64,000 bases of DNA from Ophioderma brevispina (GCA_023653785.1 JAMKCH010071742.1:1-64000), one strand, 5' to 3'; shown: positions 23,431 to 36,800, counted from the stretch's first letter. A program made the numbers and translations. Notes: generated by a model from the letters alone, not told the origin.

Positions 23431-24640
23431 CTGCACTCACCTACTAGAAAGTTGAAGCAATGTTTTTTAGTTAGAGCCTGTCAAGATACATTAGTTTTCA
23501 ATAATAAAAAAATCTGCAATGAGGGCAAAAGTTTTGCTACAGTCGATTTTATTATTTCACTGTATGCCCCAATTGGGCGATTTTGGGACCAATGTTTAAG
23601 GGGTAGGGGTAACACTTTTGAGCATAATTTCATAACCTGAATCCCAATGGTCCTATAATTATTATCCTCTATAAATAACAAGTTTTATAAGATTGTGTTA
23701 TTTTTAAATCTATATTTGGGTCCTAATTGGGTCGTTTTTTAGATCTATTTTAGGTATAAATGGCATTTTTGGGTCAAGCATTAGCAAATTTTGGTTATTT
23801 TGCTGTTTAAAAATATGTTATGCCACCACATATACATGATGAATTGAGCTAATTGTGTTTCTTTGTAGAAGTATAACAATGCTGTCCAGTTTTGGGAAAG
23901 TTTGAAAACACACTTTGTGTTACTTTTTTAGTAAATGCTACTAAATTACGCAATTTTTTCCCAAATTCATAAATATCGTGATTTTTTGCATGTTGAAGAG
24001 TTACGGAACGATTGAACTTATTTTCGTGCCTCTTGATGGTACAGAATGGCCCAAAGTTATTTTGGGGTTCATTTTACATAACAAAATCCATAAGTCAGGA
24101 AATAGCGATATCAGCTAAACATTTTAGAAATCATACAAAAATCAACTCATTAAAATATACTCTTTAGTAAATTTGTTTATCTTGGGCATATGTCTTATTT
24201 GGTTATTTTCACCCTTATTTAATGTCTTTTGTAGTTGTATGTAACTTTTAAGTTTTAGGGGATGGCCGCCTCTGGCCTTATTGGCCTTTTGGCCATCTCC
24301 TCCATAATTGTCATTGTTTGGTGTGATCCTTACTGTATTTTGTAATTAATGCCTATTATGGAAATTTGTAATAAATTGATTGATTGATTGATTGATATCT
24401 TAATGGTTGCCATGGTAACCAGTGACCACTAGAGTTGTGAATGGCTAAAGTAGAAAATAGTATTGTAACAATATTTACACCAGAGCATGTATTGCACTAT
24501 GGTGTTAAAACATTTAGTAAACATATTATTTGAATCCGAGTACATGTCATCTGAGCTATTACTGTTGCCATGGAAACGCACCAAAGATGTATTTGGAACA
24601 TTTAGGCATTTTTGAAAGTCATACACATTCCAAAAGTATT
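23430..24640 (-). repeat. Dispersed repeat B, copy 1 (inverted relative to copies at 31-33 kb)
   Basis: On the minus strand it matches 31.08-32.89 kb block by block: TGCACTCACCTACTAGAA, TATACATGATGAATTGAG, CAGTTTTGGGAAAGTTTGAA, TTGAAGAGTTACGG, TTGCCATGGTAACCAGTG and TTGCCATGGAAACGC. A 281-bp insertion interrupts it at 24113-24393. There is no coding capacity and the class is unknown. Confidence 0.8.
24113..24393 (+). mobile_element. 5'-truncated LINE 3' end (or SINE) with GATT tail
   Basis: The insert ends in ATTGATTGATTGATT, a tail type seen in CR1/L2-like elements, and contains a GC-rich GGCC-repeat hairpin (about 24260-24300). GATATC flanks it on both sides (24107-24112 and 24394-24399). 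Repeat B copies at 31-33 kb run through this point without it, so the insertion is supported by both a target duplication and an empty site. Confidence 0.8.
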
Positions 24641-24644
24641 GAAA

Positions 24645-27532
24645 GGGTACTTGTAAAAAATAAGTTAGCAGAGCAGATTTCGTGACAAATTGGTGGCAAT
24701 TGTTCATTTTTATGATAAATCTATGAAATTTGTCACAATGTTAACACTAAAGTGACCAAGGGGGAGGGATTCCATGGGACCCCACACTAAGGAATCACTT
24801 TTCGACAGATTTTTTTGCATACATTTTTTTTTTACCACATGTGAAGGCTCAAAGAAGCAACACTGAATCAGAAAAAAAATGAAATTATTATTTGGGCTGC
24901 AAATAGGGTCAAAACATTTGTTTTTTAAAACACGCGAAAATTGGGGGAAAAGACCGAAAATTCCAATAAGCCTCACACTTACATCAACCTTTTGAAACTT
25001 TATTTTATGTTGATATCTACTGTAGAAGACCAAATTACAAATTATTTAACACAACTTGCAGTTTTAGACAGTTTGGTATTTGTACGGGTGTTGCAAACTA
25101 CACGTCATTTTCCCATATAGTTTTTACAGTAACGGTTTATCATCCTGAATGAAAACCCTTTGTTTTTCAGCACATGTTTATATGTATATGTGCACCTATA
25201 CAGCAAAAAATGGCTATAGTTCTTCGATTTTTTTAAAAATATTCTCCAGATGGGACTTCCGTATGCCCAAGGGGGTTCCATGGACCCTCACTAATTAACG
25301 GCTTGGCCTCATTAACGGCTTGGCCATTTCATATTTTTTTTTTTGGTTTTGAAGAAGCGTATTAAAAATTCTGGCCGGACAAATCCCGCGCGTAAAGTCG
25401 ACCATCGCGAAAACAATCTTGGTCTGATACTAAGTGTTAAAATGAAACAGACGCTATAGTCTAATTTCACCAGTTAACGGGAAAAAAACGGGAACATGTT
25501 AAACGATAGGGAAATGAAAGGGTGACTTGGGTGAAACTAACCATTTTCTCCACTTTGGTTGTACGGATAAAAACAAGTAACATTGGTTTTCGTCTGTTAC
25601 ATATTCCAAATATCCTAGTTTTATGTAACTTTGGATTCTGGTCAAATTAGCCAAAAAGCTATTTCACTTGTACAAGCATAAAAAAGTAAAAAGTTTCTCA
25701 AACCTTGGTAAAAAGTGAAGCAAATGTTCATCTAGATAAAGACAAAGAAAATGGAACTAGATTTTCTCATCTGTTTTTTATTTTTTATCATGCTTATGGA
25801 CCAAATAAGTCAGAAGTCTATGTAAATCCAGTGACCATGGTGACAAATAGGCCTTCCTTAACCCCTACCAGATATAGAACATGTGATATATCAAAATTGA
25901 TTTCTTGTGCTTTCGCCAATAATTAATAATTTCAGACATTTCTTACCAGAATGGGAGCATCTTATTTTTGTTACGCCTGCACAACCAGAACTGTGTCGCT
26001 ATTTTTAGCATTTGTACTCCATAACTCCAAACCATATGTTGCATATGGCACTTTTTACATAGCTGGAATCCTTATAACCTGACATACATTAGACCATGGG
26101 ACGTGGTCCAAATAAACAACTGTATAACCAATTCTGTAGTCCCCCATCTGTGGCTAATGGAAACCAAGTGTAAATTCAAATAATAAATTATTACGATCAC
26201 AAAACTGTCTTTCCCGCACATAAAACTGGCACCTTTTCTTAAAAATATATAAGTCCAACTCCATTTCTTTTCCCAATAGCATAGACCAATGGATATATAG
26301 ACTTCAGCTACCCATGAGCTAAAGATATTACAATGGGCCGGGTATATAGGGCCATTGTTATAAGCCATGTGTTACCACCTCCACGATTCGGGTTTAGCGA
26401 ACCCAATACCCGTACCTCTTTCACAATAACTACCCAGTGTACATTATAATATATGCTTGACACTAATTTTTTTCTGAAAACGCGGTAAATTGGAATAGAA
26501 ATGAAGTTAATCAATAAGTTACGGCTTTTGGTTCTGCCAAGTTGTTAGGTCAAAGCTTGCCCACAACATTCGCCTATGATGTTATGTTCATGTTTTTCCT
26601 ATGTTTCTTCTTCCCTTTTTTTCTAATAACTGATGAAAAAATATGGCAAGTTAATTGAATTAATACGCACTATAGAAGCTCAATATTTATTTTTCTGTGA
26701 ATGAGTTAAGTATTTTGTCCTGAAAAGTACTCCGTCCTAACTTGGAGAGCGTAACAGCTGACATCTCTTCAGCTTCGCGACAATATACAATGGGTCCTGC
26801 ACTCCAGATGAAAGGGAATTTGGAAGTGTTTTTCTACAACACCGCATACCGGGCCGGTTGTTGAATCTTTTTAACCTCATGGTTTCCTGAAGTCTATGTG
26901 TATCACTATTCCTGATATTGTGGAAAATGAAATTGAAGGACATTTTATTCTTTTTCAACAATTGCCATGTTTATTTGTGGGAACAACAATTATAATGATT
27001 TTAATAATTAATTCAATTTACACTGTGGGTTTCCCCTATCCCCCGCGATGGCGACTACAAACAACATCATAGAAGGAACCTCCCATCGACTACAATTGGG
27101 TATGGTTTTAAACAAGATTGGCGAAATTGGAAGATTTGCTCCTATGTAACCTTGCTTTTCCACCGAACCGTCAAGATAATAATGGGACAAAATGGTCATC
27201 AAATGCACAATTCTTTCACAATTTCCACCAATGCATGTTACCAATATGAATCACTTCATTTGTCAAATACAATGGCGTATTTAGGGTGCGCCGGAGTGGC
27301 GTGCGCATTGCGCAACCCCATTAAGTAAAAGAAAGCTAAAAGCACGCAAAGACGAACTTGCAAAACTCCCCCTGACTTATAAATATATGAAATTGAAGGG
27401 TTAGTATCAACTGTGTAACTAATCCCAAAGGGGAGTTTCCGTACCTGCCCATTTGCACACACTTTTTCTGACACACTTATGAATTTGTGAAACCTGAACG
27501 GAATAACATGTGCTTTATTCCGTGAAGGATTC
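24645..27532. other. No gene recognised
   Basis: AT-rich sequence with only short frames lacking recognisable domains. A 15-bp direct duplication (TTAACGGCTTGGCC) lies at about 25295-25325. Nothing else is recognised. Confidence 0.5.
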
Positions 27533-27553
27533 GGGGGGGGGGGGGGGGGGGGG
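27533..27553 (+). repeat. Poly(G) run, 21 nt
   Basis: An uninterrupted G run just upstream of the LINE-J fragment. Confidence 0.98.
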
Positions 27554-27559
27554 AATTCC

Positions 27560-29600
27560 TAAGTGTATCGAAAAAATGTGTGTCCAGATCGGTCAGGTTT
27601 ACAGAACTCCACACCACCAGTTTTCATCATGAACCCGCATAACCTTGAAATCCTTTCCTCAGATAAACAACTGTTAAAGGTAGGAAGTTTCAGAGAGGAT
27701 CTCCAGGAAAAGATCACAACCCGGCATACTTTAATTGAATCCACCGATAATGACCCATAACAGGAAGAAAGCATGGTCTACCATCCAAAGCTTGAAGGGG
27801 ATCCAACAGAACCTCCACAGCATCCAAACGTTCCACCCCAATCACGTTGCCCATCAAACCGTCTTTAAAATGGCAAAGTGCAGCAAGAAGATCAAGAAAG
27901 ATTCAACTAGACCATCGTAAAGAGGTTTAGTAGGCGACCCTGGTTTCCATTCACGCAGCCCTTTCACACGGTAGGAATTGGAATCCGGTATTGCTAAACT
28001 TCAACAAGGAAAGCCGTAGGCCTTGATAGTATCTCAACTGACAGCTGACGAAATACTCCGACCCAGTAGCAAAGGCATTGGTTTCTGAGCTCTACAATTG
28101 CTGCCTTAATTTCCCACAGGTTCCCCAAAGATCTGGAGGACAGCACATGTTATGGGCCTCCTAAAGCCTGGAAAGATCCATCTAATCCCAAGACTTACAG
28201 ACCAATATCACTCACTATCAACTCCTCAGGCATACCAACAAGCTCTTTGAACGTCTCCTGCCTGACATTCCGCCTACTGGCTAATTCAAAGATAGGCTTT
28301 CAAACATGATGTTCTTGTCCTTCCGCTAGGAGCGAAGAAGAGTAGATGGCGTAAGCTCAAGAATTAACTACCCCAAGGGAGCGTGCTTGCTTCCTCTCCC
28401 CTGTTTCACATCTAATAACCACCGACCAACCTAGGAGGCAGGAACCTGTTCGTTTTTATCTATGCTGTACGATTCTTGATTTAGTGCACAAGATGCAGAC
28501 TTCAACAGTTGTTGAAGAGAGACCTCCAAAGCTTTGGAATGAACTCACTCCTACTACGAGAAAACCACCTACGTGCAATTTCATCCAAGACACAGATGTG
28601 TGGTGTTTTCCATCTACATAACCGTGGAGCCAAACGTCAGTTTAAATGTAACCTGGTCTGGTACAGAAACACACCCTGGAGTCAACCTGTGATACCCTGT
28701 TTATGGAGGAGTTACATTGGAACCCGCTTCCTCTCTTCTCCCTCTCTCTCTATAAGACGCACTCAGAAGACGAATAGTAAGTATGTTTCACGCATAATAT
28801 CTTGAACAAACTCCATTGGCACAAGATGGGGTGATCGTCCACATACCCTAAGTTCGATGGCACTTGCCCTGGGCTACTTCCTGTGTAGAGTATGTCTGCC
28901 CTGTATGCGAAAGATCAACCCATGCAAGAGCTTGATTCAGCATTAATGCCTCCTGGCCGGCTTTCACAGGATGTCTTCATTCAACACCAACGAGAACTTA
29001 TACATCCTAACAAGAATTGCTCCAACAGACATCCGCCGTAGTGTAGCGAGCATGCCAAGAGTCGTAGCTGCCAATATCTTAATGTGAACCCCCTATGTCT
29101 GGGACATAGACCTGCTGGCCCACATTGCCTTAATTCCAGAGGGAGTTTCTTAAAGTCCAACCTCTTGAAACAGTCTCTAAGGAGTATAAGAAGTCGCATT
29201 GTGAAAAGAAGACTTGCTGTTAACCAAGTAACATTATTGGTATTGATCCTGGTGAGCATCTTCAATCCACCTTGAGCTGCATCCTCCATGAGCTTAATTA
29301 TCGAGTGCCTCAACATGTTGAGACCAGAACTGGCCGAGCTAAAGTGGTCCTTGCAGAAGTGGGCTAAACCTGGAGGCAGATCAAGACACTAAGCTGTGGT
29401 TGTGGAACAGCACCACAGACTATGGAACATCTTCTTGTTAACGCCCACTGTTGGAGCAACAATGCACAAACAAGACCTTGCGGAATTCAAAAGACAAGCC
29501 AGACGTTTGCCCCCCATCATCTGGCTGGATAAATATTTGAGAATGGCTGTTGTTTGGACACGACTATTAGAAAGAAGGACCTTGCATTGACCTTCAAAAT
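27560..29600 (+). mobile_element. LINE-J: degenerate Jockey/RTE-like non-LTR retrotransposon
   Basis: The plus strand carries scattered but ordered similarity to a LINE polyprotein. It includes a pre-RT region (KKAWSTIQSLKG, about 27770), RT fingers (KIWRTAHVMGLLKPGK, about 28125-28175, then TDQYHSLS), a GSVLASSPLFHI-like segment after the palm (about 28380), and a C-terminal region (about 29300-29600). The last holds PELAELKWSLQKW, a Cys-rich CGCGTAPQTMEHLL-type motif in one frame and DLAEFKRQARRLPPIIW. Frameshifts and stops are numerous. No intact active site is visible, and the 5' endonuclease part is missing. Confidence 0.75.
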
Positions 29601-29975
29601 TTTCAGCACTGATGTTGACCACACCTAGGAACCTACGAAATTTCATGACTGTCCAAGTATTTTCAGTGATTGGAGCCTTGATTTGACCTTGATGACCCTA
29701 GATGACCTGAAAGACCTTAAAAATGTTTGGTAGCAATTGTTATTACACCCACTAGGTTTCCTGACCATACAACCATGTGCATGATTTGACCTTATATACA
29801 CCCTACGACCTTGAAATGACTCAAAAGTTTCGAGCTGGATGTTGACCACACTCACCAGTTTTCATCATCATCATAAAATAACCACATGTAAGTTGATATA
29901 CCTTGAATGAACCTGCCATAACCTTAATGACCTTTAAATTGGCCTGAATTTAACCACAAACCAACCAAGTTTCGT
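29600..29975. repeat. TGACCT-rich degenerate repeat
   Basis: Repeated TGACCTT, ATGACC, TTGACCACAC and GACCTTGAAATGAC words, spaced irregularly, with two related halves (a GTTGACCACAC motif occurs at about 29616 and 29842). It lies immediately after LINE-J and may be its 3' region or a satellite. Confidence 0.6.
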
Positions 29976-31080
29976 CATTCTTACCACGACTTGACAAATT
30001 AGAACATTTGCATCAACCCGCACCCCTTGTCCGCCAACGGGAGTTACAGAATATAGTTAATAAACAAGCATTAGAATATTTTCCCTGTTTACATATTTAT
30101 ATATTCAGTATTAAAAGATCCATGCCCGATCGCTAATTAGCCTCGTCCCAGAAGCCCATATTTTACCGTAAGTGGTCAACATTTTGTATCAGAATAAGCT
30201 ACTATTTTTCCTCTTTTTTCTCATTTTACCCTAGGTGAAATCTTATAGCCACAGGATGTTTGATTTTGGAAGTTATGAGCGAAAATGTTGACCCATTTTG
30301 GTCGACGACCAATACTTAATTTCCACACAGTACTCTGTGGGGCTTAACAAATCACGTTTTTTAGCTCTCGCATCAAAACGGATTGAAATTCCGGCGCGAA
30401 ACTTTTACGATGGGGGTTTTGGAAATGAAGGCCAATCTATCAAGATTTAAAACTCATATCCTGAAATCCGGGGCCATCACACTTTAAACAATAAATAATA
30501 ATAGAAAATTAATTTAAAAAACGCCTTTTATATGCGGATAAGTGATCACTGACTTTGCCGATGCCAGACCTCATCACGCCACGTACCGGATAAATGTGGA
30601 AACGAGTCTCTGCCATGACCATGAATTGTGTCTTGGGAAGTGTTCGGGAATAATACTGCGGCAGCGGCTGCGCCCTATAATATAACAAATACATGATTGC
30701 CTAAAATAGCAGGGGAAGTTTTGGGGGTTAAATATTATGTAATACAGGGCTTTTTCAAGGCTCATTAGCTTTTTGTGGACTGTTTGCAACTTTCGAGACG
30801 AACCATCTCACACGCAGATGAATCACTTTTTATTGTCTGATTTGTCTTTGACTTACGCCCTTCACATGTGGGAATATAAATTTCATCAGAAAGTGGTTTG
30901 CCCTTGGCCTCTTGCGCCTCTGGGAGTGAAAACCTTTCGGTCACTTTAAGTGTCAAAACCAAAATTATGGGGTGTGTTGGTATGGTATAATTTGTTTGGT
31001 TACCGGTGCTCATAACTAGCAATTCAATGTTTACTCATGTCACACCAATGTGTCACAGACTATTGTTCTTGTGTGACAAT
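29976..31080. other. No gene recognised
   Basis: AT-rich sequence. The minus-strand frames at 30509-31022 are short and carry no known domain. Confidence 0.5.
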
Positions 31081-32890
31081 TTTTTTTCTACTCACAGCTC
31101 TATAGTGGTCACTGTGACATGGGCAAACCATTAAAAGATGTGCCTATTTTTCTTGACCGTTAGGGTGTACTTTAATATCGAGGGTTGACAACAGAAGGAC
31201 GTAACTCACTTTTTGGTGATTTTGAGTTTTGGTACCAAAAAAAAAAATCGGTAAAATCACAGATTCTAAAACCAAGAAACCGTAACCTCAGTCTACTTTC
31301 CTTTTTGGCCTATTAAACAAACAAACTAACACTATCAACACCACTTCTCCAAAGGTGTCACGACTTTGTTTACTAACAAAATCCTTAACTCTGAGTTACG
31401 ACCTACTGAAGGTACTGGTATGTGGCCAAACAAGAGTTGAGGCACATAAGGCTTTGAAATTGCCAGAATTTCAACAACAGCTTATTTTTAGCTCCCTATC
31501 CCACTTATAATTGATGATTTCTTTTAAAACATTCCAAAGGATTGACATGCTTAAACATTCTGATTGAATAATTTGTCAAATCATAGGCATGATTGAAGAT
31601 GTAACTCACAGATTTCGTTTTCAGTTACCATCAGAAGGACGCAACTCAGCACTTAAAAGAATAATAAAGATTTCTAATTCTGCTGTTCATATTAAAAAAG
31701 TTCTTTGTTTACTAAAGTTTATATAATGTTTGCTTACAGTACCATATATGAGCTTTATGAGATCTTTACATTTTGAGTAATGAATAGATTTGCTAGTAGA
31801 AAATATTACATCACATTCTCAAAAGCAGTTATTTTTGAGTTAAGGCTTTCTGATTGTCAACCCTCGATATGTCCAAAAACACCAAAATAAGTTTGAGCCA
31901 AGCCATTCAGTGTATCAAGGATCAGAAAAAGTTAAGCTTAAATCGTCCGTAACTCTTCAGCATGCTAAAATCGCAGCCGTTTTCATGCATCTTTGAAGCG
32001 TTTCCATGGCAACAGTAATGCTCTAATGACCTGTACTCGATTCAGATATGTTTACTAAATGTCACGAAATATGCAGTTACATAATGCATAGGTCTATTTG
32101 GTACTTTTAATTTAAAAGTACTTTCTATACAACGATTTGTCTATTTAGCCATTCACAGCACTAGTGGTTACTGGTTACATGGCAACCATTTAAAAATATT
32201 GCTATGTCCTGACTTTAGCAGACTTTGTGTACTTTGTTTAAAATAAGCTTTGCGCCATTTCTGTTTACTATCAAGGGGCACCAAAACAAGTTGAATCGTC
32301 GTAACTCTTCTAATATGCTAAAAATCACGATTTTTTAGCATTTTGGGGGAAAAATAGGTATTTATTAGCCCCCCCAGTTTACTAAAAAAGAGTCACAATC
32401 ATTGGGTTGTTTCAAACTTTCCCAAAAACTGACCAGCCATGAGGTATCTTCTACAAGAAACAAAATTGGCCTCAATTCACCATGTATATGTTTTGGACAA
32501 CATATTTTTAAAAGAAACATACCAAGAATTTGCTAAATTTTGGCGCAAAAAATGCCACTTCTTGTATAATTAAAATGGCCATAACCTACCACTAACCCAC
32601 TCTAGGGAACTTTTTTCATACATACATTTGATAAACTTTTTTAATTTAACCTAGGATAAACAATTTTAAGACATTTGTGCTCAGATTTTGAAAATGTGCT
32701 TCAAAAGTGTTACCCTACCATTAAAAAATCGACCTCAAGAAATGTGACTAGTGGGAATACAGTGAAATATAAAACGCAGTTATATAAAAATCTTTTGCCC
32801 TGATTCAGGAAGTTTTTATTATCCAAACCCAATTGTATCTAGGCCAGTTCTATCTAAAAAACTTACTTCAACGTTCTAGTAGGTGAGTGC
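31081..32890 (+). repeat. Dispersed repeat B, copies 2 and 3 in tandem
   Basis: Two related units follow one another. The block from CTAGTGGTTACTGGTTACATGG to the CGTAACTCTT...ATGCTAAAA block occurs at about 31095-31990 (split by a MITE) and again at about 32165-32340. The remainder, to CTAGTAGGTGAGTGCAG, is only in the second unit. Both are inverted relative to copy 1 at 23.4-24.6 kb, with about 6.4 kb between them. Confidence 0.75.
31178..31869. mobile_element. Mariner-like MITE with TA target duplication
   Basis: The termini are ATATCGAGGGTTGACAA (31175-31191) and its exact complement TTGTCAACCCTCGATAT (31854-31870), a 17-bp perfect inverted repeat that includes flanking TA dinucleotides. 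The insert splits repeat B copy 2 just after GTGTACTTTAA. Copy 3 (near 32220-32240) has the two sides joined. TA targets and TIRs of this kind are typical of Tc1/mariner elements. The interior (about 650 bp) has two diverged CAGAAGGACG(T/C)AACTCA blocks and no transposase. Confidence 0.85.
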
Positions 32891-32999
32891 AGCTAGACCC
32901 CGAATATCAGGGGTCCAGTCCCGGACTAAAATATGAAACTTCAGAAAATTACAGGCTTTTAGATTGCCTTTGTCGTAAAAAAAATTATTTCATATATTG

Positions 33000-33120
33000 A
33001 ACAAATAAATCTGTTTAGCACAAATACAAGAGATATACTGATATATGATAAATTAGGTAACTACAAGAGATACACGCCACACTCTGATGAATTCATCACC
33101 CCTCCATGCATCAGGGGTGG
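33000..33120. repeat. Dispersed repeat R, copy 1
   Basis: Shares GAGATATACTGATA, ACTCTGATGAATTCATCACCC and CCTCCATGCATC with the copies at 38.99-39.25 and 44.15-44.33 kb. The copy is partial and diverged. Confidence 0.6.
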
Positions 33121-36100
33121 TAGGACATGCCAACCTAACCGCAAACGGAACGGCATCAACTTCCAGCATAACCCGTGTGCTAGTCTGATTCAAAGACTTA
33201 AAGGTAGGAGGCGCTCTTACAGTATCAAACGGTCACACACAGACTTGACTTGTAAGGACCGGCATGGTCACGAATATTCAAATCTAAATGACCGTTAGTG
33301 AAAATTACACTATTTTGCAGCTGGGGTAATCCCCTAACCCCACGGATTTTGAATTAAATAATTTTTTTTCCTAAATTATCATGATATTACAAATTAAGAA
33401 TGTATGACGATGGATAAAAGGTGATTTTGCAAAAGTCAACTGGGACCGATGCTTGCCTCAAAATACAACGTAAGAATTCCCTCAATGACCGTTTGGAACT
33501 CCCCCATGCCCAAACGAGCCAATCGTGTCCGACCCCCCTCCCTGCCTGCATCAAGTAAGATACTTATAGGGGAGCAGATCTAAAGCCTAAAGTCGCTGCT
33601 CCGTTAGCACAAACCCGCATTGGAGTACATATAGGAGTTTCTTTCTGGCTTAAATTAATGTTAAATATATAAGATGGTCTGAAAAGTTTTTTTGAACAAT
33701 ATTTGCATCAGTGATTTCGGAGTTATGACCTAATTAACAGACAATTTGCATGATTTTTGGTTTGGCACTCAGTTTCTTTTCCGGTGTAACACCATATAAA
33801 TAATTGTAATCGGTTGTTATTTTTGTTGTTTTTTGAAGAGGCAATGATGGATGTAGCTAAACACACACGGTTTGTGATTAATGGTTTGCTTTCAGAGTGT
33901 GTATTTTTAAATAAATTAATCAAATTTTTGATTTTTAAACAACTTGACCAACTTTTGTTTTATGATTTTTCATTCCATTTCAATCGTCAACAAACATAAA
34001 TCAACTGGAATTTGGACTGCAATGTAATTCTATGAACTAATATACACCAGCCACTCAGTAACATTTTGACATTCAATAAAACAAATGAGTTACTTACAAA
34101 ATCTACAGGTTGGTTTGGTTGAAAATTGCGTTTTCCAGATCTACATGTGCAATGCAGCCGTGTTCTTCTTTCAATATCCACGTGTGGGCCGCAACATTTA
34201 TCCATTATCATCATACTGCGTACGGGTCAATAGAGAAAAGACTAACTATGACGTAGAAAACTCAGCAGCGGGCAGCCGTCCATACAGCCAGGCACTGACC
34301 AGGTGTGTATAATTAAATGCACACGTTTTTGTCGTCTAGGAATTGAATGGCCTGCCTTTGAATGAAAACATGTTAACATTAATTCAGTTTACGTTTGTAA
34401 TTTATTACATTAAAGAAACTAATTTCGTTTAATAAAGAATAAATGCGATTCATACTGTTCTGATTAGTGACTTGTGGAAGAGTGCAATTGATATCGCTCG
34501 ATTGAAGTGTTTTTTGATGATTAAAATAAAAAAAATTCCCAGCATTCCAATATCGTTGTCGCAAAATCATGTTTAGTTTAGCAATAATTAACAAACCTTT
34601 TCACATTCTTTCTTTCTCTAATTTAGAGTCACAATATTTAAAACTAAAGCTCATTGAATTGATAGCGTTTTAGTAATAAAACCAGTATTTTATGTAGATA
34701 TGGTGTGTGTTTAGCCTTGACATAGAAAATAAAACAAAGTGTCAAATTACTAAACATGTTTCAGATTGATTACAACATTCGAATAGTAATAACATGATCT
34801 ATGTGTATTTGAGTTTTACTTTAATTACACTAACTCTCATTTTCAACGTAAATTCGGGATCTTATCTCCTCACGATGATTTCGTGATATTCTGATAAGCC
34901 ACGTTACACACTGTAGTTTATAGCAAGTCTTATTTTCCAGTGAACGATATTAATTATATTTGTAACATCTACTAATACTAAAAAAGCACGTGTTCGCATG
35001 GACTATAATGACTTTTGACTGTTCTCCATGTGAGGACCGCCATCATCATTTAGATTTGCTTATTTTTAAAATATAACCATAATATTCATAGGTCGAATTT
35101 CGTATTTGCGCCAATAAGAAAATTACAAATTTTTCACAATGTTTTGTACTAAAAGCAATAAAGCGTAATCCTTTCATATGGGGATATTATTGGGGATATT
35201 AACTTAACATTTTGTACAAACGAAAATCAGTTATTTTTTTTATTTTTTTTATTTTTTTTACTTCTGATATTTGAAATCTTTTTGTTACAAACATTACAAA
35301 CAACCTTTAAGGAAAGTACTCTATGTGCTCTCGAAATGTTGAAATTAAAATGATTAATTTTTCTTTTTTTATTTAATTAATTTAATAGTTGTCATTTTTT
35401 AAATATATGGTATCAAAATCACAAATTTTTAAATTAAATTTGATTCGACTTGTGTCAAAAGTTGGACAAACTTATTTGAGTGCGCTCCCGCCTGGCTAAT
35501 CTGATTTTAAGTGTATAATGGGATGAATCGGGGGGCGTTAGGTTTCTATGTAAAGGTGCAATGAGAGATTTCACTATCAGGTGTCCCTAAAAATCGACTG
35601 ATTTTTGCCCATGATTTTAAAAGCTTTTCCATCAAAAATACCCCCATCTGAAAAGGATTAAGCTGCAATTGTTTCTTTGGTACAAAATTTTTGAAGTCTA
35701 GTTTTCGTAAAGGAGGCAATACGAAGTTCAGCCTATGTTTTATATGCAAATATAAGCAAATCAGAATCACTGTTTTCCTCTCTTTTCACACTTAACACAG
35801 CGGGTCTCTTTGAACTCGTTTATTTTTAAATGCGGTTAAAAATTTAACCACTTTTGTGTAAAAAGTGTAAATGACCATTTTGTCATATTTTAACACACAT
35901 TTAGTTTTAGGGGCGGTGTATCGTTCACAGGTGTTTAATTGTGTTAAATATGATGATACACGTAAATAATTTAGCATTTGCCGATGAAATAATATATGTT
36001 AGCTCAACATCCATAAAGTAACTGTTATTATTCCACAAACTTCGAAAAGCCCGTCAGTTTTATGGTTTCTCCTAAATAGGAAGCGTTGCTGTAGTTCAGA

Positions 36101-36475
36101 AGTGAAGAAAGAAAACCACATATCTATGATACGTGAACTCATCATCATTAGTTCTTGCTTCAATGTATAAGGTTTTTCCAGTTGTTTAAAAAAAACATTT
36201 TTATTCTTTTTATTATATTTCATTTTGTCTCGTTAAGGTGTTTTTCGTTTCAATGAACGGAAACGTGCATTTGTTTAAAACAATTCGTCTTTGGTCAATT
36301 ATATTTAAACTTTGATCAATAAAATTAACTTTATTTTCACACATTTTCGTCAAGATCAAATTTCATTTCGTCGTCGTCTCCATGGCCATATCTGAATTCA
36401 AAGTAATTTCGCCCTGTTGGTCATTTAATTTCACACATTCACAAAGCTCATATATTTCGTCTCGTGTGGTGTAAT
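33121..36475. other. No gene recognised; AT-rich
   Basis: The only frames are short. The one at 34085-34312 plus (75 codons, rich in Tyr, Asn and Val, ending near a CAGGTGTG sequence) has no recognised domain. GGGGAGCAGATCT (about 33575) recurs inverted near 38945, next to repeat R. The rest is AT-rich with poly(T) blocks around 35235-35260. Confidence 0.5.
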
Positions 36476-36479
36476 GCAA

Positions 36480-36800
36480 GGTCCTGGCGAGAGTTAGGCC
36501 TATAACATCATTAAATTTATAATAATCTACCTATCTATCCTTCTTTCTTTTCTCATTTTCTTCCTTCTTTCACCTCCTTTCTCTTTTATTTTTTTGTATT
36601 TTTAATTTTGATTTCTGTATTTTGTTCTTTTTCTTTGTGCGCGGTCATGGCTGGAGTTAGCCTACATCATGAAAATGTATCAATCCTACCTATCTATCCT
36701 TCTTCTTTTCTCTTTTCTTCCTTCTTGATCAATCACCTCCTTTCTTCTTCTCTTTTATTTTTTTGTATGTCTTTATTTAATTTTGATTTCTAATTTGTTC
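36480..36800 (+). repeat. Tandem duplication, 159-bp unit
   Basis: CTACCTATCTATCC occurs at 36527 and 36686, with aligned flanks (GAGTTAGGCC.../GAGTTAGCC..., TTCTTCCTTCTT, CTTTTATTTTTTTGTAT, TTTAATTTTGATTTCT) on both sides. The two copies are diverged and have no coding potential. Confidence 0.85.
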
